Assembly: GCA_041082235.1 (NCBI GenBank)
Contig: JBDOIG010000245.1
Location: forward strand, 1-10,379
Origin: CALJEL01 sp041082235
GTDB lineage: Bacteria > Nitrospirota > Thermodesulfovibrionia > Thermodesulfovibrionales > CALJEL01
DNA: 10,379 nucleotides
Direction: 5' to 3'
A program made the translations under genes and the position numbers. Below the pieces are notes generated by a model. It searched no databases, was not told where the DNA came from, and saw only the letters and a program-made list of their open reading frames with translations. The first letter of the stretch is position 1. Every line of letters starts with the position of its first letter. Of the stretch, positions 6,231 through 10,379 are shown in pieces.

Positions 6231-6794
6231 TTAATGCCCCGGAAAATCCTTTTTCTGGGGACACCCTGTCTTAAGCAGGTCTTTTATCATCTCCCGTACT
6301 GCATTAAAGATGGAGATGGTCTCAGGAGCAGTATAATTCCTGTAGGTAAAGATGTGGGGCTTAAAGGAATTACCCTTATAGTAAAGGCTTATCTCTGCAT
6401 ATATGCCCTTGCCAATGTATATCCTGTGACAGTAGTTCTTTGTTGATGCAAGGACAACCTTCGAAGGAGTTATATAGCCAGGGTCAAGATTTACCCTCCT
6501 CTTACTATTTACAGAAAATCTTTCCTCTATCTTATTCGTCTTTAATTTAAATTCAGAAAGCTCTGAGGGATCTATAATATTTTTAAAAAAAATAAAGGCA
6601 CTTTTAAGGCCTTCTCCCATCTCCTCTTTATAATAATCTGTCCAGTTCCAGTCCTGAAGTGTGGTTTTAAAGAGTATCTCTCCAAATTCTTTCTGGAGAA
6701 GGGAATTCATCTCCTCAAAAAGTTCCTGCTCTTTCAAAAGTATGGCCATAAATAAAACTGCCTTTTCCGGTGGTCTGACCTTACCCAAACTCAT
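6231..6794 (-). CDS. DUF4416 family protein
   Basis: This 187-residue protein of unknown function matches the DUF4416 pattern as I remember it: an N terminus like GKVRPPEKAVLFMAIL, then WNWTDYYKEEMG (about 49-60), LKTNKIEE (84-91), VNLDPGYITPSKVVLASTKN (101-120) and HRIYIGKGIYAEISLYYKG (123-141). The many conserved Asp, Glu, His and Tyr residues suggest a binding or enzymatic role, but none is established. There is no signal peptide. I chose the ATG at 6794 because family members begin close to KVRPPE. The frame stays open to a TTG at 6839, which has an AAAGGG 11 bases upstream but would add 15 residues unlike the family. The gene lies 49 bases after the thioredoxin gene and 3 bases before the response regulator, in one probable transcript. 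Confidence 0.85.
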   Translation of the reverse strand: MSLGKVRPPEKAVLFMAILLKEQELFEEMNSLLQKEFGEILFKTTLQDWNWTDYYKEEMGEGLKSAFIFFKNIIDPSELSEFKLKTNKIEERFSVNSKRRVNLDPGYITPSKVVLASTKNYCHRIYIGKGIYAEISLYYKGNSFKPHIFTYRNYTAPETISIFNAVREMIKDLLKTGCPQKKDFPGH

Positions 6795-6843
6795 ACCCCA
6801 GAAAATCTTCAATTTCCCGGGACCCCGATTGTACCCCAAAAAG

Positions 6844-7416
6844 TCAGAGACCCTTTGGAGACCCTGTTTCTGATAAAAGACCCTTTATATATTCCTTAAA
6901 ATCTGGAGAATCCCAATCAAAAGGCCCGATAATCCTGTTTAGAAGGATACCATTCTTTGCAATTATATAAGTTTCTGGCACACCTGTGAGACCAAAAATC
7001 TGGGCTGCCTTATATTCAGGATCTATAAAAACAGGAAAGTCATAGCGCATTTCCTTCATAAAGCTCAGGGCTGAAAAAGGATTATCCCTGTACAGGACAG
7101 TTATCATTTTTAAGCCATTTCCATTAAATGTTTTATAAAATCTCTGCATTGAGGGCATCTCTTCCCTGCAGGAAGGACACCAGGTGGCCCAGAAATTAAT
7201 GATCAATAAGGAGCCATTATTCTTTTCTATGCTCCATGTACCTGTGCCATCCGCTGACTTAAGTGTAAAGGCAGGTACCTTTGAGCCCTCTTTGAGGAAC
7301 TCACCTGTCTCCTTTTTCTGGCAGGAATACAAAAGTATAGCTGCTGAGCAACAGACCAGTAAATAAATAGAAATTCTGAATAGTTTAATCAAACCTCTAC
7401 TCTGACTTCTGAGCAC
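6844..7416 (-). CDS. TlpA/ResA-like lipoprotein thioredoxin
   Basis: This 190-residue thiol-disulfide oxidoreductase has a basic start, a hydrophobic segment (about 15-30) and a lipobox-like LLYSC with C32, so it is probably an outward-facing lipoprotein. The thioredoxin fold spans about 44-182. The active site is W79-C80-P81-S82-C83 in FWATWCPSC, and the cis-proline loop is GVPETY (P147). TlpA/ResA/CcmG proteins reduce exported disulfides, including the heme-binding cysteines of apocytochromes c. A link to the tetraheme cytochrome on the other strand is possible but only inferred. The start is GTG at 7416, with a strong AAGGAGG at 7429-7435 twelve bases upstream, slightly long spacing. The gap to clpC upstream is 123 bases with no obvious terminator. 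Confidence 0.93.
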   Translation of the reverse strand: MLRSQSRGLIKLFRISIYLLVCCSAAILLYSCQKKETGEFLKEGSKVPAFTLKSADGTGTWSIEKNNGSLLIINFWATWCPSCREEMPSMQRFYKTFNGNGLKMITVLYRDNPFSALSFMKEMRYDFPVFIDPEYKAAQIFGLTGVPETYIIAKNGILLNRIIGPFDWDSPDFKEYIKGLLSETGSPKGL

Positions 7417-7428
7417 TGTCTTTTATCT

Positions 7429-7435
7429 CCTCCTT
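7429..7435 (-). promoter_or_regulatory. Strong ribosome binding site that fixes the GTG start
   Basis: The - strand reads AAGGAGG here, twelve bases before the GTG at 7416. No ATG is better placed, so it supports the GTG start of the TlpA-like gene. Confidence 0.65.
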
Positions 7436-7539
7436 CTGTCTTCAATCCTTACCACGCCACTGTCTCCAAAAATCATGTAATTTGAGGGATTCCTGCCAAA
7501 GACCTTCTCCTTCAGCCTTCAATACAGGTTCAGTGAATT

Positions 7540-9975
7540 TTATCCTGTCTCAACAAGACTTTCTTCTTCAACCTGGAATACAGGATTATCATTTTCTATA
7601 GTAACCTTTATTTTTTCAGCTTCAGAGAATCTTCCTTTTATAAACTCCTCTGCAAGGGGTTCTTCAATAACCTTCTGGATAGCCCTTTTCATTGGTCTGG
7701 CTCCATACATCGGTTGATAGTAGTGTTGAAGTATCCACTCCTTGACCTTTTCATCCACATCAAGATACAGCCCCCTCTGAGATAGCTGATTATTCAGCTG
7801 GCTAATAAGCATATCAAGTATCTCAAGGAGATGCTCTTTTTCAAGAGGATGGAAGACCACTATTTCATCAACCCTGTTTAAAAACTCAGGATTAAACACA
7901 CGCTTTAATTCATTGAGGACATGTTCCTTTATTCTCCTGTAGCGATCATCTGAATCAGCTTTCTGAAAACCAAGCGGGGTCTCCTTCTCTATGACCTTCG
8001 CCCCCACATTGGATGTCATGATGATCACTGTGTTTTTAAAATCAACCTTTCTCCCAAAACTATCCGTGAGTACACCTTCATCAAGTATCTGCAGGAGGAT
8101 ATTGAATACATCAGGGTGCGCCTTTTCTATCTCATCAAACAGGACTACTGAATAGGGCTTCTTCCTTATCTTCTCAGTAAGCTGGCCACCTTCTTCATAC
8201 CCAACATATCCTGGAGGAGCTCCTGTAAGCCTTGACACATTAAACCTCTCCATATATTCAGACATATCAACCTTTATAAGGGCATTCTCATTATTGAAGA
8301 GAAACTCTGCAAGCGCCTTTGCAAGCTCGGTCTTTCCAACTCCTGTAGGGCCCAGGAAGAAGAAGGAACCAATAGGCCTGTTCTTGCTCTTAAGGCCTGC
8401 CCTTGATCTTCTTATTGCCTTTGAAACAGCCTTTATAGCTTCTTCCTGAGCAACTATCCTTTTATGCAACTCTTCTTCCATTCTGAGAAGCTTCTCTGAT
8501 TCCTTTTCCTCCAGCTTCAGTAATGGTATACCCGTCATCATGGATACTGTATAAGCTACATCCTCTTCTGTCATAATTGGTATTTCATTTGAAAGCTGCG
8601 AGCGCCATTTTTTGGAAAGTGCATCATATATACGTCTGAGCTTATCTTCTTCAATCTTGAGTTCACTGGCCTTTTCATAATCGTGAAGCTTCATATATAA
8701 ATTCTTTTCCTTAGCAATTCTCATCAGGTCAAGCTCAAGGTCTTTCAGTTCTTTTGGTGGTGTGTTCTTTTTTAATTTCAGTCTTGAGCCTGTTTCATCA
8801 ATCACATCTATAGCCTTGTCAGGAAGGTAACGATCTGTTATGTATCTTTCTGATAGCTCCACAGCTGCCTGAATGGCTTCATTTGTGATTTTCACCTTGT
8901 GATGACTTTCATACTTAGCCTTGAGTCCCTTGAGTATCTCCACTGTTTCCTCTGCACTTGGTGGCTGAACATAGACAGGCTGGAATCTCCTTTCAAGTGC
9001 TCCATCTTTTTCTATATATTTTCTATACTCATCAAGGGTTGTTGCTCCTATACATTTAATTTCACCACGTGCGAGTGCAGGCTTGAGCATGCTGGATGCG
9101 TCTACAGAACCCTCTGCAGCACCAGCACCTATCAGGGTATGAAGCTCGTCAACGAAAAGTATTATATTGTCTGACTGCATGATTTCCTTCATCACGAGCT
9201 TTACCCTTTCTTCAAACTGCCCCCTGTATTTTGTGCCAGCTATCAATGCACCGAGATCAAGAGAAATAATTCTCTTTCCTATAAGATGCTCCGGGACATC
9301 TCCTGCAACTATTCTCTGAGCAAGACCCTCCACAATTGCTGTCTTTCCGACTCCCGGTTCTCCTATAAGGACAGGATTGTTCTTGATTCTCCTTCCGAGT
9401 ATCTGCAATATCCTCTCTATCTCTTCATCCCTTCCAATAACAGGATCAAGTTTTCCCTCCCTTGCCATCTGAGTCAGGTCTCTGCCAAATTCATCAAGAA
9501 CAGGTGTATGATGCCTCCTGTCCTTTGTAACCATGCTGGGTCTTACAGAAAGATTTATAGCAAGCTGCCTTGCTCCAAGAAGGTTTGCACCAAGACTTCT
9601 TAATATCTTACCTGCTATACCTTCTTCTTCTCTAAGAATCCCGAGCAATAGATGTTCGCTTCCAATATAGTTATGTCCGAGCAATCTTGCCTCTTCTATA
9701 GCAAGTTCAAGGACCTTTTTTGCCCTCGGTGTAAAGGGTATCTCGCCAAAGGTGAGGACATTTGTGCCAACAGGCAGGGTCCTCTCCACTTCCATCCTTA
9801 TCTCCTCTATAGAAAGCCCCATCTTTTTCAGGATTAGAACTGGAAGGCCGTCTTCTTCTCTGAGGAGTGCAAGTAAGAGATGTTCGGTCCCGAGATAATC
9901 ATTATTTCTTTTTTCCGCCTCTTCCCTTGCAAATATTATGACCCTTCTACCCCTCTCTGTAAACCGATCAAACAT
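7540..9975 (-). CDS. clpC: ClpC-type AAA+ unfoldase, Clp protease ATPase subunit
   Basis: This 811-residue protein is full length for ClpC. It unfolds substrates with ATP and feeds them to ClpP in the cytoplasm. The Clp N domain has two repeats (about 1-145, with GTEHLLLALL and GSEHLLLGIL). The first AAA+ module has Walker A G205-T212 (GEPGVGKT), Walker B ending D276-E277 (ILFVDE) and arginines 329/330. A UVR-type middle segment lies at about 418-453, typical of ClpC and absent from ClpA. The second module has Walker A G542-T549 (GPTGVGKT), Walker B ending D614-E615 (VLFDE) and a ClpP-docking L668-G669-F670 loop. The ATG at 9975 is supported by GGGGTGA at 9979-9985. The ctsR and mcsA/mcsB genes that accompany clpC in Firmicutes are absent, and no CIRCE operator was found. 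It could be the first gene of a transcript that continues into the TlpA, DUF4416 and response regulator genes. Confidence 0.97.
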   Translation of the reverse strand: MFDRFTERGRRVIIFAREEAEKRNNDYLGTEHLLLALLREEDGLPVLILKKMGLSIEEIRMEVERTLPVGTNVLTFGEIPFTPRAKKVLELAIEEARLLGHNYIGSEHLLLGILREEEGIAGKILRSLGANLLGARQLAINLSVRPSMVTKDRRHHTPVLDEFGRDLTQMAREGKLDPVIGRDEEIERILQILGRRIKNNPVLIGEPGVGKTAIVEGLAQRIVAGDVPEHLIGKRIISLDLGALIAGTKYRGQFEERVKLVMKEIMQSDNIILFVDELHTLIGAGAAEGSVDASSMLKPALARGEIKCIGATTLDEYRKYIEKDGALERRFQPVYVQPPSAEETVEILKGLKAKYESHHKVKITNEAIQAAVELSERYITDRYLPDKAIDVIDETGSRLKLKKNTPPKELKDLELDLMRIAKEKNLYMKLHDYEKASELKIEEDKLRRIYDALSKKWRSQLSNEIPIMTEEDVAYTVSMMTGIPLLKLEEKESEKLLRMEEELHKRIVAQEEAIKAVSKAIRRSRAGLKSKNRPIGSFFFLGPTGVGKTELAKALAEFLFNNENALIKVDMSEYMERFNVSRLTGAPPGYVGYEEGGQLTEKIRKKPYSVVLFDEIEKAHPDVFNILLQILDEGVLTDSFGRKVDFKNTVIIMTSNVGAKVIEKETPLGFQKADSDDRYRRIKEHVLNELKRVFNPEFLNRVDEIVVFHPLEKEHLLEILDMLISQLNNQLSQRGLYLDVDEKVKEWILQHYYQPMYGARPMKRAIQKVIEEPLAEEFIKGRFSEAEKIKVTIENDNPVFQVEEESLVETG

Positions 9976-10032
9976 ACATCACCCCAAATTTTCCTTTATC
10001 AAGGTTTATAATTCTCATATTCATATCCTTTT

Positions 10033-10134
10033 TCATAATACTTCTTTTATGCCAGAACTGTCAATTACCCCTTTTAGCTTGCCATCCCCCAGTTTTAAAA
10101 CCCCTTTTATAAATTTGTCATAAATTTCTCTCAT
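10033..10134 (-). CDS. Possible 33-residue leader ORF upstream of clpC
   Basis: An ATG at 10134 opens 33 codons ending in TGA at 10033-10035. The predicted peptide begins MREIYDKFIKG and ends GIKEVL, with a Lys/Gly/Val/Ile composition like a real protein. An in-frame TAA lies nine codons upstream, so it cannot extend further. Against it, there is no ribosome binding site before the ATG, no known family, and the candidate clpC promoter lies inside it. It could be a remnant, a small protein or chance. Confidence 0.25.
   Translation of the reverse strand: MREIYDKFIKGVLKLGDGKLKGVIDSSGIKEVL
10035..10064 (-). promoter_or_regulatory. Candidate sigma70-type promoter for clpC
   Basis: On the - strand, TTGACA (10059-10064) and TATTAT (10035-10040) are separated by 18 bases. 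This matches the -35 consensus exactly and the -10 box at five of six bases. Transcription would start near 10028, giving a leader of about 50 bases before the clpC ATG. Confidence 0.5.
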
Positions 10135-10150
10135 TGATAGATTTCTATCA
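10135..10150. repeat. Small inverted repeat, possible operator
   Basis: TGATAG (10135-10140) and CTATCA (10145-10150) form a perfect 6-base inverted repeat with a 4-base centre. It lies between the two divergent promoters, 27 bases upstream of the + strand -35 box. It suits a small dimeric regulator, but it is short enough to be chance. Confidence 0.3.
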
Positions 10151-10176
10151 TTTTCTTAAAAAGTAGAAGATTTTAC

Positions 10177-10205
10177 TTGACAAATCTTTTATTTTCTGTT
10201 ATCTT
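10177..10205 (+). promoter_or_regulatory. Sigma70-type promoter for the DUF6788-like gene
   Basis: TTGACA (10177-10182) and TATCTT (10200-10205) are separated by exactly 17 bases. The -35 box is perfect and the -10 box matches at four of six positions. Transcription would start near 10212, about 24 bases before the ATG at 10236, so the leader is very short. Confidence 0.6.
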
Positions 10206-10226
10206 AATTGCAATAAAGCAATTAAG
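10203..10226 (+). promoter_or_regulatory. 9-base inverted repeat overlapping -10 box and ribosome site
   Basis: CTTAATTGC (10203-10211) is the perfect reverse complement of GCAATTAAG (10218-10226), with a 6-base AATAAA centre. The left arm covers the end of the -10 box and the right arm covers the first bases of the AAGGAGG ribosome site (10224-10230). As DNA it would be a well-placed operator. As RNA it could fold only if transcription started at or before 10203, so an operator is the more likely reading. Confidence 0.5.
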
Positions 10227-10235
10227 GAGGATGGG

Positions 10236-10379
10236 ATGTCAAAGAAGGAGAGGATACTTAAGGAGATACTTGCCTGTAGTGATATGTTACAGGGAAGTAT
10301 TGTAAGGATTAAAGCTCGGTGCGGTAAGAAGGGGTGTAGATGTGAGAGGGGGCAGCATCATGGCATTTCTCATTATCTA
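10236..10379 (+). CDS. DUF6788-like cysteine-rich protein, 3' end cut by the window
   Basis: The 48 visible codons start at ATG 10236, five bases after a perfect AAGGAGG (10224-10230), and stay open to the window edge. An ATG at 10231 is too close to the ribosome site. A helical, basic start (MSKKERILKEIL) is followed by GSIVRIKARCGKKGCRC and RGQHHG. The C29-G-K-K-G-C34-R-C36 cluster plus histidines 41/42 looks like a small zinc-binding motif. From memory this is the DUF6788 signature, a small family of unknown function often found next to transposase genes. If so, the window may end at the edge of an insertion sequence, but no transposase or terminal repeat is visible. Confidence 0.75.
   Translation, partial: MSKKERILKEILACSDMLQGSIVRIKARCGKKGCRCERGQHHGISHYL

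Noticed and set aside
6795..6839. Longer DUF4416 protein starting at TTG 6839
   Set aside because: The extra 15 residues do not look like the family start, while ATG 6794 places KVRPPE near the N terminus as expected.
7423..7476. 17-codon ATG frame on the - strand ending just before the TlpA-like start
   Set aside because: It is very short, its ATG has no ribosome site, and its arginine-rich end comes from the AGGAGGAG ribosome site of the next gene.
8899..9603. Open frames on the + strand opposite clpC
   Set aside because: They lie fully antisense to a highly conserved gene, are rich in Cys, Ser and Leu, and show no family motif.
9976..10235. CIRCE or CtsR heat-shock operator upstream of clpC
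   Set aside because: No TTAGCACTC/GAGTGCTAA pair or CtsR-type heptad repeat was found; the inverted repeats present are different sequences.

Overview
The window looks like a piece of chromosome from an anaerobic, AT-leaning bacterium that respires with multiheme cytochromes. A Tat-exported four-cluster ferredoxin, an NrfD-type quinol-site protein, an HD-GYP response regulator, a DUF4416 protein and a UVR-containing ClpC together suggest the Nitrospirota/Thermodesulfovibrio or deltaproteobacterial neighbourhood. That placement is an inference from gene content, not a database result.

Layout. Positions 1-4408 (+ strand) hold six tightly packed genes: a 5'-truncated CBS-pair protein, an HPP-family membrane protein, an unknown 104-residue protein, a tetraheme c-type cytochrome, a Tat/lipobox 4x[4Fe-4S] protein, and an NrfD-like membrane protein with a CBS pair fused to its C terminus. 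Gene junctions overlap or nearly touch, except for an 86-base gap before the cytochrome. The order cytochrome - FeS protein - NrfD matches DsrJ-DsrO-DsrP and other NrfD-type redox complexes. No molybdopterin or other catalytic subunit is visible, so this is best read as a quinone-linked electron-transfer module.

Positions 4409-4775 lie between convergent genes. They contain a roughly 227-base element bounded by an 11-base perfect inverted repeat and packed with G/C-stemmed hairpins. Two of these hairpins differ by a base-pair-preserving substitution.

Positions 4776-9975 (- strand, read right to left) hold clpC, a TlpA/ResA-like lipoprotein thioredoxin, a DUF4416 protein and a receiver-GAF-HD-GYP response regulator. 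The last three are closely spaced and clpC lies 123 bases upstream of them, so all four may be cotranscribed from a promoter upstream of clpC.

Positions 9976-10235 form a divergent regulatory region with a plausible sigma70-type promoter in each direction, two inverted repeats and a possible 33-codon ORF. From 10236 to the window end a cysteine-rich DUF6788-like ORF begins and runs off the edge.

The most unusual items are the NrfD-CBS fusion, which echoes the free CBS protein in the same gene row, the hairpin-rich bounded element, and the inverted repeat that overlaps both the -10 box and the ribosome binding site of the DUF6788-like gene. No tRNA, rRNA, CRISPR array or recognisable transposase was seen.
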